Origin: Gulosibacter sp. 10
GTDB lineage: Bacteria; Actinomycetota; Actinomycetes; Actinomycetales; Microbacteriaceae
Assembly: GCF_900163695.1 (NCBI RefSeq)
Contig: NZ_FUIC01000003.1
Coordinates: 62,001 to 126,000 of the forward strand
Direction: 5' to 3'
DNA length: 64,000 nucleotides
Shown here: positions 32,789 to 41,602 of the stretch, in pieces
How positions within the stretch are numbered: the first letter of the stretch is position 1
Layout: every line of letters begins with the position of its first letter
Notes under the pieces: model-generated
The model's input: the letters and a program-made list of their open reading frames with translations, nothing else
Told to the model about the DNA's origin: nothing
Databases searched by the model: none
Program-made: the position numbers and the translations under genes

Positions 32789-33418
32789 ATGTCGGAGGAT
32801 GCATCGCCCGGTCGCGCCGATCGGGAGCGCGGGGCCGCGGGGGACCGCCTCGAGCGGCTCAGGGACGAGACGCCCGCAGAGCGTGCCGACCGCAACTGGA
32901 TCGACGTGCTGCAGGAGCTCCGGGTGCTGCAGACCGGCACGCAGATCCTCACGGCGTTCCTGCTCGCCCTCGCCTTTCAGCCCTCCTTCGACCGCCTCGA
33001 CGGCTCGCAGCGGGCGTTCTACCTCGTGCTCGTGGTGATGGCCGCGCTGAGCACGATCATCGCGCTGACCCCCGTGGCCGTGCACCGCTTCCTCTTCCGC
33101 CGCGGACAGAAGCAGCGCACGGTCGCGCTGGGCAACCGGATGCTCCTCGCCTCGCTCGTCATGCTGTCGGCGCTCGTGCTGGGCGTGGTGGCGTTCGTCT
33201 TCGACATCGTCGCCGGGCGCGAGGCGGCCATCATCGTCGCGGCCGTGCTCGGCGGGCTCGTCCTGCTCTGCTGGGCCGCGCTGCCGGGCGTGATGCGGGC
33301 CTCGGCCAGGCGCCATGCTGAGCGTCCCGCCGGCGCCGGACCCCGGACACGGGACGGGGGAGCCGGGCCGGCGGATGCGGGGCCCGGTGCCGGGCCCTCG
33401 GGCAGCCGCTCTGGCTGA
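32789..33418 (+). CDS. Four-helix membrane protein, DUF6328-like
   Basis: A 209-residue protein. After a charged N-terminus (about 35 residues) comes the family-typical NWIDVLQELRVLQTGTQILT, then four membrane helices: FLLALAFQPSF, FYLVLVVMAALSTIIAL, LLASLVMLSALVLGVVAFVF and AIIVAAVLGGLVLLCWAALP. The C-terminal 40 residues are Gly/Ala/Pro-rich and probably disordered. Function unknown; the family is widespread in actinobacteria. Its stop is 7 bp from the convergent siderophore-interacting gene's stop. Confidence 0.8.
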   Translation: MSEDASPGRADRERGAAGDRLERLRDETPAERADRNWIDVLQELRVLQTGTQILTAFLLALAFQPSFDRLDGSQRAFYLVLVVMAALSTIIALTPVAVHRFLFRRGQKQRTVALGNRMLLASLVMLSALVLGVVAFVFDIVAGREAAIIVAAVLGGLVLLCWAALPGVMRASARRHAERPAGAGPRTRDGGAGPADAGPGAGPSGSRSG

Positions 33419-33425
33419 GCGCCGG

Positions 33426-34265
33426 CTACGCCTCGGGCGGCAGGATCTGGCCGATCGGCGTCCGCTTCTCGGCCTGGAAGCGCTCCTCGGTGCGGCCGTA
33501 GGCCCAGTAGCCCGAGATGGAGACCTGCTTGCGCTCGAGCCCGTGCTGCTTGAAGAACACGTCCCGCAGCGCCTTGATGGCCTCCCGCTCGCCGTGGGCG
33601 AAGACGTGGACGCGTCCCTCGCGCCATTCGAACGCCCGCACCGCGTCGACGAGCGCGGTGGACACGCCCGCCTCGGCCTCGCCGCGGTGCGTCCAGCGGA
33701 TCTCGACGCCCTCGGGCTTCGCGATCGGCTGCTCGTCCTCGGGGCCGCCGACCTCGATGAAGGCGATGCCCGAGGCATCCTCGTCGAGCGCCTCGATGCC
33801 GGCCGCGATCGCGGGGATCGCGGATTCGTCGCCGGCGAAGAGGTGCCAGTCGGCGTCCGGGTCGGGGCGGTAGCCGCCGCCGGGGCCGGCGAAGACGATG
33901 CGGTCGCCCGGCCGGGCCGAGGCGGCCCAGGGACCCGCGAGCCCCTCCTCGCCGTGCACGACGAAGTCGATCGAGATCCAGCCCTCGTCGAGGTCGATCT
34001 CGCGCAGCGTATAGGTGCGGGTGACGGGCAGGTCCTCGGGGTCGAGCGTCTCGCGGAGCGCCGCGACGTCGTAGGGCGGCTCGAGACCGAGCTCGGGCTT
34101 CGCGAAGAAGATCTTCACGTAGGCGTCGGTGGACTCGTTCGGGGTGAAGCCCGCGAGGCCCTCGCCTCCGACGTAGAGCCGCACCATGTGCGGGGTGAGC
34201 GCCTCGCGGCGCAGCACCTCCAGGACGGTCTGGGGCTTGGGCGGGCGCTTGCGCTGCTCGGTCAC
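33426..34265 (-). CDS. Siderophore-interacting protein (NAD(P)H flavoprotein ferric reductase)
   Basis: A 279-residue cytosolic flavoprotein of the SIP/ViuB family, which reduces ferric siderophores to release iron. The FAD-binding motif is RTYTLREID, followed by ISIDFVVHGEEGLAGPWA and AGPGGGYRPD; the reductase half has WHLFAGDESAIPAIAAGIE, typical of SIP proteins, and the C-terminal GYWAYGRTEER. The GTG start at 34265 has AAGGAG 4 bp upstream; an ATG at 34280 is possible but has no ribosome site. A good iron-repressor box lies 67 bp upstream, so expression should rise when iron is scarce. Confidence 0.92.
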   Translation of the reverse strand: MTEQRKRPPKPQTVLEVLRREALTPHMVRLYVGGEGLAGFTPNESTDAYVKIFFAKPELGLEPPYDVAALRETLDPEDLPVTRTYTLREIDLDEGWISIDFVVHGEEGLAGPWAASARPGDRIVFAGPGGGYRPDPDADWHLFAGDESAIPAIAAGIEALDEDASGIAFIEVGGPEDEQPIAKPEGVEIRWTHRGEAEAGVSTALVDAVRAFEWREGRVHVFAHGEREAIKALRDVFFKQHGLERKQVSISGYWAYGRTEERFQAEKRTPIGQILPPEA

Positions 34266-34331
34266 GGAACTCCTTCGCATGTCGGGCCGACGGCTCGGGG
34301 AGGCGCCGAACGGCCATCCGGACCAGCGTAC

Positions 34332-34350
34332 TTAGGTTTGCCTCACTTCG
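34332..34350 (-). promoter_or_regulatory. Iron-repressor (DtxR/IdeR/DmdR) box upstream of siderophore-interacting gene
   Basis: TTAGGTTTGCCTCACTTCG matches 14 of 19 positions of the consensus TTAGGTTAGCCTAACCTAA, with the first seven bases exact and the core GCCT intact. It sits between the tRNA gene and the siderophore-interacting gene, oriented to control the latter. The match is seen; binding is expected from the known regulon of this family. Confidence 0.65.
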
Positions 34351-34372
34351 CACGGCCCGTTCGTGGAGTCGG

Positions 34373-34446
34373 TGGGGTAAGCGGGGCTTGAACCCGCGAC
34401 CGACGGATTATGAGTCCGCTGCTCTAACCGGCTGAGCTATTACCCC
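34373..34446 (-). tRNA. tRNA with CAT anticodon (tRNA-Ile2 or tRNA-Met)
   Basis: A 74-nt cloverleaf on the minus strand: acceptor GGGGTAA/TTACCCC, anticodon loop CTCATAA (CAT), T-loop GTTCAAGCC, discriminator A, CCA not fully encoded. Initiator status is unlikely because the acceptor is fully paired and the anticodon stem lacks the three G-C pairs of initiators. Elongator Met and lysidine-modified Ile2 cannot be separated by eye; Ile2 seems somewhat more likely. Confidence 0.92.
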
Positions 34447-34529
34447 GGGTGCCGGGATCGCGGTCGCGGCACCCGATGATTCTAGCCTGCGGGGAGGATC
34501 GGCGGAGGCGCGGCTGCGATACTGGCCGG

Positions 34530-35330
34530 ATGCCAACCCCTCCGCTTCCCGGATTCCTACGGGCGCCCAGGTCGTTCTTCGCCGCGCCCGTGCTCGAGCT
34601 CGCGCCGCGCCTGCTCGGCGGCGTCCTCCGGCGCGACGGCCCCGAGGGCGCCGTGGCGGTGCGGATCACCGAGGTGGAGGCCTACGGCGGCGGGCACGAT
34701 CCGGGCGCGCACTCCTTCCGGGGGAGAACCGCTCGGAACGCCACGATGTTCGGCCCACCGGGACACCTGTACTGCTATTTCACCTACGGCATGCACCACG
34801 CGCTCAACGTCGTCTGCCACTCGGAGGGCGTGGCCACGGGTGTGCTGCTGCGCGCCGGCGAGGTGGTGGTCGGCGAGGAGGCTGCGCGTGCCCGCCGGGA
34901 GGCGTTCAGGGCCGAGCGCGCGGCGGCCCGCCTGCGCCGGAGCCCGGGAGCGGCGGCGCCCTCGCGCGCCATCCCCTTCCGCGAGCTCGCCCGCGGGCCG
35001 GGCAATCTGGCCGGGGTGTTCGGGGCCACGCGGGCCGATGACGGCGCGGACCTCGCCGGCGAGGAATGGTCCTGGTGGCTGCCGCACGAGGGGCTGGGCC
35101 TCGCGGAGCGGGGCATCGAGGAGCGCGGGGCGGCGGGGGATCGGCGCTTCGAGCTGGGGGAGGCGCCCGCGCTGCCGGAGGGGATGCGGCAGGGGCCGCG
35201 GGTGGGCGTCGCCGGTCCGGGCGGCGACGCGGAGGCGTTCCCCTGGCGCTTCTGGCTCGACGGGGAGCCCTCGGTGTCGGCGTATCGGCCCGCGGTGAAG
35301 CGGAGGCGGGGCGGCGCGTCCGCATCCTGA
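34530..35330 (+). CDS. DNA-3-methyladenine glycosylase (AAG/MPG family)
   Basis: A 266-residue base-excision repair enzyme of the alkyladenine glycosylase fold. Key parts: RITEVEAYGGGHDPGAHSFR with the catalytic Glu, GRTARNATMFGPPGHLYCYF, TYGMHHALNVVC and the LARGPGNLAGVFG loop. It removes alkylated purines from DNA. It is longer than the usual 200 residues owing to an Ala/Arg-rich insertion around residue 125-150 and a basic tail. The start was chosen at the first ATG matching the family N-terminus; no good ribosome site is visible. Confidence 0.93.
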   Translation: MPTPPLPGFLRAPRSFFAAPVLELAPRLLGGVLRRDGPEGAVAVRITEVEAYGGGHDPGAHSFRGRTARNATMFGPPGHLYCYFTYGMHHALNVVCHSEGVATGVLLRAGEVVVGEEAARARREAFRAERAAARLRRSPGAAAPSRAIPFRELARGPGNLAGVFGATRADDGADLAGEEWSWWLPHEGLGLAERGIEERGAAGDRRFELGEAPALPEGMRQGPRVGVAGPGGDAEAFPWRFWLDGEPSVSAYRPAVKRRRGGASAS

Positions 35331-35457
35331 CGGGGCGTTCCCGTGAGGCAACTGGTAATAGCCACGGGAAACCCGTAGTAGACTCAATGATCGTGCAATC
35401 GGGCGCGCACAGCTGGCGCGACCCGGGCGTCGCCGTCGAATCAGAAAGGGATGACGC

Positions 35458-36744
35458 ATGATCAACGAGCATTTCGGCACCATTCCGCCGTCCTACCTCT
35501 TCAGCGAGGTCGCCCAGCGCGTCCGCGACTACCAGTCCGCCCACCCCGGGGCCCGGGTGCTGCGGCTCGGCATCGGCGATGTGACGAGGCCGCTCGCCCC
35601 CGCGGTCGTGGACGCGCTGCATCTCGCCGTGGACGAGCAGGCCGACGCGGAATCCTTCCGCGGATACGGGCCCGAGCAGGGCTACGACTTCCTCCGCGAG
35701 GCGATCGTCGCGGGGGAGTACGCCCCGCTCGGCGCCGACATCGACCCGGCCGAGATCTTCATCGGCGACGGGGCGAAGTCGGACACCGCCAACATCCAGG
35801 AGCTCTTCGCCGCCGACGCCTCCGTCGCGGTGGCAGACCCGGTCTACCCCGTCTACGTCGACTCCAACGCGATGGCCGGCCGGCTCGGCGACTTCCGGGA
35901 CGGACGCTGGAGCCGGCTCGTCTACCTGCCCTGCGACGAGGGCAACGGATACCGGCCGCAGCTGCCGGACGGCCACGTGGACCTCGTCTACCTCTGCTCC
36001 CCGAACAACCCCACCGGGACGACGCTCTCGCGCGAGGATCTCGCGGAGTGGGTGGCATACGCGCGCGAGCACGGCGCGGTCATCCTCTTCGACGCGGCCT
36101 ATCGCGAGTTCATCGTCGACGCCGACGTGCCGCGGTCGATCTACGAGATCGAGGGCGCGGAGGAGGTCGCGATCGAGTTCGGCTCCTTCTCGAAGACCGC
36201 CGGCTTCACGGGCCTCCGCTGCTCGTGGACCGTGGTGCCCCGGCAGCTGATCGTGGACGGAGTCTCGCTGCAGGCCATGTGGAGCCGGCGCCAGTCCACG
36301 AAGTTCAACGGCACGCCCTACATCGTCCAGCGCGCCGCCGCGGCCATCTACGGCGCCGAGGGGCGCGAGCAGGTGCGCGCCGACATCGACTACTACCTGC
36401 GCAACGCCGCCCTGATCCGCGACGTGCTGCGCGGCCGCGGCGTCGACGCGGTGGGCGGCGACAACTCCCCGTACGTGTGGTTCCGCTGCCCGGGGGGCCT
36501 CGACTCCTGGCAGTTCTTCGACGCGCTGCTCGAGCGCGCGCAGATCGTCGGCACCCCCGGCGTCGGCTTCGGCCCGGCGGGCGCCGACCACTTCCGCCTC
36601 AGCGCCTTCGGCACGCACGAGGAGACCCTCGAGGCCGTGGACCGCCTCGCCGAGCTCATCCCGAGCCTGAGCGCCGCGCCCGCATCCGCGCCGACGGCGG
36701 CCGAGGCCGCCGCATCCGACTCCGACACGACGACCGAAAGCTGA
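35458..36744 (+). CDS. dapL: LL-diaminopimelate aminotransferase
   Basis: A 428-residue class I/II PLP aminotransferase that makes LL-diaminopimelate directly from tetrahydrodipicolinate and glutamate. DapL features: NEHFGTIPPSYLFSEVAQRV, LRLGIGDVTRPL, FIGDGAKSD, CSPNNPTGT, and PLP Lys in GSFSKTAGFTGLRCSW. A serine/alanine-rich tail of about 25 residues is extra. The stop is 3 bp from lysA, so the two form an operon. DapL is not the usual route in most actinobacteria, which use the succinylase or dehydrogenase branches. Confidence 0.9.
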   Translation: MINEHFGTIPPSYLFSEVAQRVRDYQSAHPGARVLRLGIGDVTRPLAPAVVDALHLAVDEQADAESFRGYGPEQGYDFLREAIVAGEYAPLGADIDPAEIFIGDGAKSDTANIQELFAADASVAVADPVYPVYVDSNAMAGRLGDFRDGRWSRLVYLPCDEGNGYRPQLPDGHVDLVYLCSPNNPTGTTLSREDLAEWVAYAREHGAVILFDAAYREFIVDADVPRSIYEIEGAEEVAIEFGSFSKTAGFTGLRCSWTVVPRQLIVDGVSLQAMWSRRQSTKFNGTPYIVQRAAAAIYGAEGREQVRADIDYYLRNAALIRDVLRGRGVDAVGGDNSPYVWFRCPGGLDSWQFFDALLERAQIVGTPGVGFGPAGADHFRLSAFGTHEETLEAVDRLAELIPSLSAAPASAPTAAEAAASDSDTTTES

Positions 36745-36747
36745 TCC

Positions 36748-38040
36748 ATGCCCCGCAAACCGCCACCCCTCGAGACCCTGCGATGCATCGCGGAGGAGAT
36801 CCCCACGCCCTTCCACCTCTACGACGCGGAGGGCATCCGCGAGAACGTGCGGGAGCTGCAGCGGGCCTTCGCCTGGAACCCCGGGTTCACCGAGTACTTC
36901 GCGGTCAAGGCCACGCCCAACCCGTCGATCCTCCGGCTGCTCAAGGAGCTCGGGTGCGGCGTCGACTGCGCCTCCTACACCGAGCTGCTGCTCGCCCACG
37001 AGGTCGGATTCCGGGGCGACGAGATCATGTTCTCCTCGAACGCGACTCCCGCCGAGGACTTCCTGCTCGCACGCGAGCTCGACGCGATCATCAACCTCGA
37101 CGACATCTCCCACATCGACTTCCTCGCCGAGCACGGCGGGATCCCGGAACGGGTCTCGCTCCGGTACAACCCGGGCGGCGACTTCCGCCTCGGCACCCGG
37201 GTCATGGGGAACCCCGCCGAGGCCAAGTTCGGGCTGACCCCCGAGCAGATGCCCGTCGCGATCCGCAGGCTCCAGGAGCTCGGGGTCGAGGAGTTCGGCC
37301 TGCACTCCTTCCTCGCGTCGAACACCACGGACGCCGACTACTACCCGACCATCGCGCGGATGCTCTTCGAGCTCGCGGCGGACCTGCACCGCGACTGCGG
37401 GGCGGAGTTCTTCCTCGTCAACCTCTCGGGCGGCATCGGCATCCCGTACGAGCCCGATCAGCCGCGCGCCGACCTCGCATACATCGGCCGCGAGGTCGAG
37501 CGCGCCTACGCCGAGACCATCGTCCCGGCCGGGATGGATCCGCTCTCGGTCGTCACCGAGCTGGGGCGCTTCATCACCGGCCCGAACGGCTGGCTCGTGG
37601 CCACCGCGGTGCACGAGAAGGACACGCACAAGCACTACCTCGGCCTCGACGCCTCGGCGTCGAACCTCATGCGGCCCTCGATGTACGGCGCCTACCACCA
37701 CATCACCGTGGCGGGCAAGGAGGATGCGCCGGCCGAGCGCGTCTACGACGTGACGGGCGCCCTGTGCGAGAACAACGACAAGTTCGCGATCGACCGCGCC
37801 CTGCCGGAGATCGAGATCGGCGACCTCGTGGTGCTCCACGACAGCGGGGCCCACGGGCACTCGATGGGGCACAACTACAACGGCAAGCTGCGCTCGGCCG
37901 AGGTGCTCCTCGAGCCGGACGGGTGCTTCCGCCTCATCCGCCGGGCCGAGACCCCGCGCGACTACTTCGCGACGGTCGCGGGCATCGACGTGCCCGAGGA
38001 GCTGGGCGCGCCCGAGCACGACCCGCTGCAGCGCGCCTGA
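36748..38040 (+). CDS. lysA: Diaminopimelate decarboxylase
   Basis: A 430-residue fold-III PLP enzyme that decarboxylates meso-diaminopimelate to lysine. The PLP Lys is in YFAVKATPNP near residue 55, the barrel continues with GVDCASYTELLLA and NLSGGIGIPYEP, and the second-subunit catalytic Cys is in GALCENNDKF. It begins 3 bp after dapL. The pairing supports the last steps of lysine synthesis. The sequence resembles the longer LysA-like variants, so use of another D-amino acid substrate cannot be fully excluded. Confidence 0.9.
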   Translation: MPRKPPPLETLRCIAEEIPTPFHLYDAEGIRENVRELQRAFAWNPGFTEYFAVKATPNPSILRLLKELGCGVDCASYTELLLAHEVGFRGDEIMFSSNATPAEDFLLARELDAIINLDDISHIDFLAEHGGIPERVSLRYNPGGDFRLGTRVMGNPAEAKFGLTPEQMPVAIRRLQELGVEEFGLHSFLASNTTDADYYPTIARMLFELAADLHRDCGAEFFLVNLSGGIGIPYEPDQPRADLAYIGREVERAYAETIVPAGMDPLSVVTELGRFITGPNGWLVATAVHEKDTHKHYLGLDASASNLMRPSMYGAYHHITVAGKEDAPAERVYDVTGALCENNDKFAIDRALPEIEIGDLVVLHDSGAHGHSMGHNYNGKLRSAEVLLEPDGCFRLIRRAETPRDYFATVAGIDVPEELGAPEHDPLQRA

Positions 38041-38049
38041 CCGGCCCGT

Positions 38050-38093
38050 CCCGGTGCCCGAACGCCGAATCACCTCGGCGGGCGGGCGCCGGG
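38050..38093 (+). terminator. Long hairpin terminator after lysA
   Basis: CCCGGTGCCCG (38050-38060) pairs with CGGGCGCCGGG (38083-38093), and inside it GCCGA pairs with TCGGC around an ATCACC loop. It is followed by ATTGT. It begins 10 bp after the lysA stop. Confidence 0.55.
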
Positions 38094-38149
38094 ATTGTCG
38101 GTTTCCGCAGCGACACCGTTTGTTCGCACATGCTGGGTACGCTTATGCC

Positions 38150-40699
38150 GTGAAGCCATACGACTTTCTCGACGTGACGCCGATTCTCCCGGACACGCTC
38201 AAGCCCCTCCGCACGCTCGCGATGAACCTCCGCTGGTCCTGGCGCGACGAGACCCACCAGCTCTTCCGCAGCATCGACCCGCAGCTGTGGAGCACCACGG
38301 GCCACAACCCCATCGCGCTGCTCGCCGCCCTCCCCGCCGGCAGGGTCGCCGAGCTGGAATCGGATGAGGAGTTCCTGCGCCGGATGCACCTCGAGCTCGA
38401 GGACCTCGAGAACTACCTCGGCGTCGACCGCTGGTTCAGGAAGCAGACCGCCGGCACCGAGGACGCGCAGACCACGGTCGCGTACTTCTCGATGGAGTTC
38501 GGCGTGCACCAGTCGCTGCCCATCTACTCGGGCGGGCTGGGCGTGCTCGCCGGCGACCACCTCAAGTCGGCCTCCGACCTCGGGGTGCCGATCATCGGCA
38601 TCGGCCTGCTCTACACCTTCGGCTACTTCCAGCAGACGCTGTCCCGCGAGGGCTGGCAGCAGGAGCGGTACAGCGAGCACGACCCCGCGGACCTCGCGGT
38701 CGCGCCGGTGCTCGACGAGACGGGGGAGCAGCTCCACGTGGGCGTCACCTATCCGGATCAGCGCGAGGTCCGCGTCGCGGTCTGGAAGGCCGACGTGGGC
38801 CGAGTGCCGCTGCTGCTGCTCGACACGAACATCGACGCCAACCCGGACGACTTCCGCGTGATCACCGACCGGCTCTACGGCGGCGACGCGGAGCACCGCA
38901 TCAAGCAGGAGCTCGTGCTCGGCGTCGCGGGCGTCCGCGCGGTCCAGCGCTACTGCGACATCCTCGGGAGGCCGCACCCCGACGTGCTGCACATGAACGA
39001 GGGCCACGCGGGCTTCGCCGGCGTCGAGCGCATCGGGCAGCTCATGGTGGCGGGCGCCTCCTTCGAGACCGCCCTCGCCGTGGTCCGCGCCTCCACGCTC
39101 TTCACGACGCACACCCCGGTGCCCGCCGGCATCGACCGCTTCGACATGTCGCTCGCGCAGCGGTACCTGCAGGCCGACGAGCAGGGCCGCTCCCGCCTCG
39201 CACCCGGCGTGCCCGTGCAGCTCGTGCTCGAGCTCGGCGCCGAGGACGACCCGGGCCGGTTCAACATGGCCCACCTCGGCCTGCGCCTCGCGCAGTACGC
39301 GAACGGCGTCGCGAAGCTGCACGGCGCGGTCTCCCGCAGCATGTTCAAGAACCTCTACCCGAACTTCGACGAGGCCGAGGTACCCATCACGTCCGTGACC
39401 AACGGCGTGCACATCCCGACCTGGGTGCGCGGGCCGATGCGCTCCGTCACGCGCACCATGAGCGGCGACCGGGACCTCACCACCGCGAACCGCTGGGAGC
39501 GCCCGGACGCGGTCGGCGCCTCCGAGCTCTGGCGCGTGCGCAACGAGCTCCGCCGCGAGCTCGTCGAGCGCTCGCGCGACCTCGCGCAGAAGTCCTGGCG
39601 GGAGCGCGGCGCGCAGGCGCCCGAGCTCGGATGGACCAAGAACATCCTCGACCCGGACGCCCTGACCATCGGGTTCGCGCGCCGCGTCTCCACGTACAAG
39701 CGCCTCACGCTCATGCTGCAGAACCCGGAGCGGCTGCGGCGCATCCTCACCGACGCGGACCGTCCCGTGCAGTTCGTGGTGGCGGGCAAGGCGCACCCCG
39801 CGGACATGGGCGGCAAGCAGCTGCTGCAGGAGCTCATCCGCTTCGCCGACGAGGCCGGGGTGCGGGACCGGATCATCTTCATCCCCGACTACAACATCTC
39901 GATGGGCAAGTTCCTCGTCGCGGGCTCCGACGTGTGGATGAACAACCCCATCCGGCCGCAGGAGGCCTCGGGCACCTCGGGCATGAAGGCCGTGATGAAC
40001 GGCTGCCTCACGATGTCGATCTCCGACGGCTGGTGGGACGAGTTCCGCGACGACGAGCTCGGCTGGACCATCCCGAGCGCCGAGCACGCCGACCCGCACC
40101 TGCGCGACGAGTGGGAGGCGCAGGCGCTCTACGACCTCCTCGAGCACGAGATCGTGCCGATGTTCTACGACCGCGACGAGCAGGGCATCCCGCAGGCCTG
40201 GGTCGAGCGGGTGCGCCGGTCGATGGCCGAGATCGGCCCGCAGGTGGCGGCGGAGCGCATGGTGCGCGACTACGTGACCGAGCTCTACCTACCTGCCGGC
40301 CGCACGGCGCGCATCGCCGCGGACCTCGGCAACGCGGAGCAGTTCGCCCGGTGGCAGGAGCGCGTGCGCGACCACTGGCGCGACGTCGCCATCCGCTCGG
40401 TCCGAGCGCTCTCCGAGTCGCCGCGGGCGGGCGGCGACGTCGCGCTCGAGGCCCGGGTGGAGCTCGGCCCGCTCGCGGCGGAGGACGTGCGCGTCGAGGT
40501 CGTGGTGAGCCGCCCCGACGCCTCCGGCGAGCTCGCCTCCCCGCACTTCGTCGCGATGGCGCCGACGGCGGAGCCGGGCGTGTACACCGCCTCCTTCGCG
40601 ATCGACCGGCCGGGCAGGGTGGGATACACCGTGCGGGTCGTGCCGCAGCACCGGCTGCTGCGCTCGCCGGTGGAGCTCGGACTCGTCCGGCTTCCCTGA
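38150..40699 (+). CDS. glgP: Alpha-glucan (glycogen) phosphorylase
   Basis: An 849-residue GT35 phosphorylase of the bacterial/archaeal short-domain type with the DUF3417 N-terminal domain (residues about 1-110: LKPLRTLAMNLRWSWRDETH). Catalytic and PLP regions: YFSMEFGVHQSLPIYSGGLG, LHMNEGHAGFAGVER, TTHTPVPAGIDRF, FARRVSTYKR, and the PLP-Lys block EASGTSGMKAVMNGCL with NPIRPQEAS. It releases glucose-1-phosphate from glycogen or maltodextrin. The GTG is only six bases after TACGCT (38138-38143), so the mRNA may be leaderless. Terminal 90 residues form a beta-rich domain. Confidence 0.95.
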   Translation: MKPYDFLDVTPILPDTLKPLRTLAMNLRWSWRDETHQLFRSIDPQLWSTTGHNPIALLAALPAGRVAELESDEEFLRRMHLELEDLENYLGVDRWFRKQTAGTEDAQTTVAYFSMEFGVHQSLPIYSGGLGVLAGDHLKSASDLGVPIIGIGLLYTFGYFQQTLSREGWQQERYSEHDPADLAVAPVLDETGEQLHVGVTYPDQREVRVAVWKADVGRVPLLLLDTNIDANPDDFRVITDRLYGGDAEHRIKQELVLGVAGVRAVQRYCDILGRPHPDVLHMNEGHAGFAGVERIGQLMVAGASFETALAVVRASTLFTTHTPVPAGIDRFDMSLAQRYLQADEQGRSRLAPGVPVQLVLELGAEDDPGRFNMAHLGLRLAQYANGVAKLHGAVSRSMFKNLYPNFDEAEVPITSVTNGVHIPTWVRGPMRSVTRTMSGDRDLTTANRWERPDAVGASELWRVRNELRRELVERSRDLAQKSWRERGAQAPELGWTKNILDPDALTIGFARRVSTYKRLTLMLQNPERLRRILTDADRPVQFVVAGKAHPADMGGKQLLQELIRFADEAGVRDRIIFIPDYNISMGKFLVAGSDVWMNNPIRPQEASGTSGMKAVMNGCLTMSISDGWWDEFRDDELGWTIPSAEHADPHLRDEWEAQALYDLLEHEIVPMFYDRDEQGIPQAWVERVRRSMAEIGPQVAAERMVRDYVTELYLPAGRTARIAADLGNAEQFARWQERVRDHWRDVAIRSVRALSESPRAGGDVALEARVELGPLAAEDVRVEVVVSRPDASGELASPHFVAMAPTAEPGVYTASFAIDRPGRVGYTVRVVPQHRLLRSPVELGLVRLP

Positions 40700-40758
40700 C
40701 CGGCGGGCAGATCCGGCGGCTGTGACGGCTCGGCTCCTCAGACCGCTCGGGCCCTCGG

Positions 40759-40793
40759 CGAAGGGGCGGCATCCTCGGGAAGCCGCCCCTTCG
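40759..40793 (+). terminator. Hairpin terminator after glgP
   Basis: A perfect 12-bp inverted repeat, CGAAGGGGCGGC (40759-40770) and GCCGCCCCTTCG (40782-40793), with an 11-nt loop, 60 bp after glgP. No long T-tract. Confidence 0.6.
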
Positions 40794-40847
40794 GCGTTCG
40801 GGAGAAATCGCGAAGGTGATAACACGCCGCGAGCTTGAATCACAGGC

Positions 40848-40877
40848 TTGTCATTAGTGGCTAACGTCAGTGATAAT
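40848..40877 (+). promoter_or_regulatory. Sigma-70-type promoter upstream of DUF3145 gene
   Basis: TTGTCA (40848-40853) and GATAAT (40872-40877) with 18 bp spacing in an AT-rich stretch, about 130 bp before the DUF3145 start. This is one of the best promoter matches in the window. The remaining 130-bp leader has no other recognised element. Confidence 0.55.
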
Positions 40878-41007
40878 TCCTGTGACGCGAGAATAACTCG
40901 TCGAGACCGAGAGCAATCCAATTGAATACTCGACGGTGCCGCAAACGGCCTCAGTCACACGTATGGACGTAGGGGAAGACGTACCACCCGTGAAACTGGA
41001 GGAAACT

Positions 41008-41511
41008 ATGGCTGCACCGATCAGCCGGGGTGTGCTCTACGTGCACTCCGCACCGCGCGCGCTCTGCCAGCACGTCGAATGGGGGCTGGGGCGCGCACTC
41101 GGCGAGCCCGCGAGCCTTCCCTGGATCGCGCAGCCCGTGATCCCCGGCGCCGTTCGGGCCGAGTACGAGTGGGCCGGCGCACCGGGGACGGGCGCGGCCA
41201 TCGCCTCCCAGCTGCGCGGCTGGGAGCATCTGCGCTTCGAGGTGAGCGAGGACCCGAGCCCCGGCATGGACGGCGGCCGGTGGATGCACACCCCCGGCCT
41301 GGGCATCTTCTACGCCCAGACCGATACGGCCGGGAACATGGTCGTCCCCGAGGAGCGCGTGCGCTACGCGATGGAGATCTCGGGCGGCAATGCGGCGGAG
41401 CTGCACCGCGAGCTGAGCCTGGCGCTCGGCCAGGCCTGGGAGGACGAGCTCGAGCCCTTCCGCACCGCGGGCGACGAGAGCCCCGTAGTCTGGATGCACC
41501 GGGTGGGCTGA
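41008..41511 (+). CDS. DUF3145 protein
   Basis: A 167-residue soluble protein of the actinobacteria-specific DUF3145 family. Recognisable parts: SRGVLYVHSAPRALCQHVEW at the start, WAGAPGTGAAIASQLRGWEH, RFEVSEDPSPGMDGGRWMHT and VWMHRVG at the end. GGAGG lies 6 bp before the ATG. It has a strong own promoter and is followed by a strong terminator, so it is monocistronic. No function is established; the family is nearly universal in high-GC actinobacteria, implying a core role. Confidence 0.92.
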   Translation: MAAPISRGVLYVHSAPRALCQHVEWGLGRALGEPASLPWIAQPVIPGAVRAEYEWAGAPGTGAAIASQLRGWEHLRFEVSEDPSPGMDGGRWMHTPGLGIFYAQTDTAGNMVVPEERVRYAMEISGGNAAELHRELSLALGQAWEDELEPFRTAGDESPVVWMHRVG

Positions 41512-41602
41512 GGCTTCCGCACGGCGAGCACCCCTCGAAAATACGGCCCCGCAAGTTTCACAAGCACGGCGTTGCGGGTAGAGGGATCGCCTATCCGGCG
41601 GA

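Noticed and set aside
35374-35390. Lysine riboswitch before dapL
   Set aside because: Only a short ACGGG-AAA-CCCGT hairpin is seen in a 127-bp leader, far too small for the lysine aptamer.
34906-38073. 1055-codon minus-strand frame opposite dapL-lysA
   Set aside because: Shadow of two well-recognised plus-strand enzymes; sequence is low-complexity.
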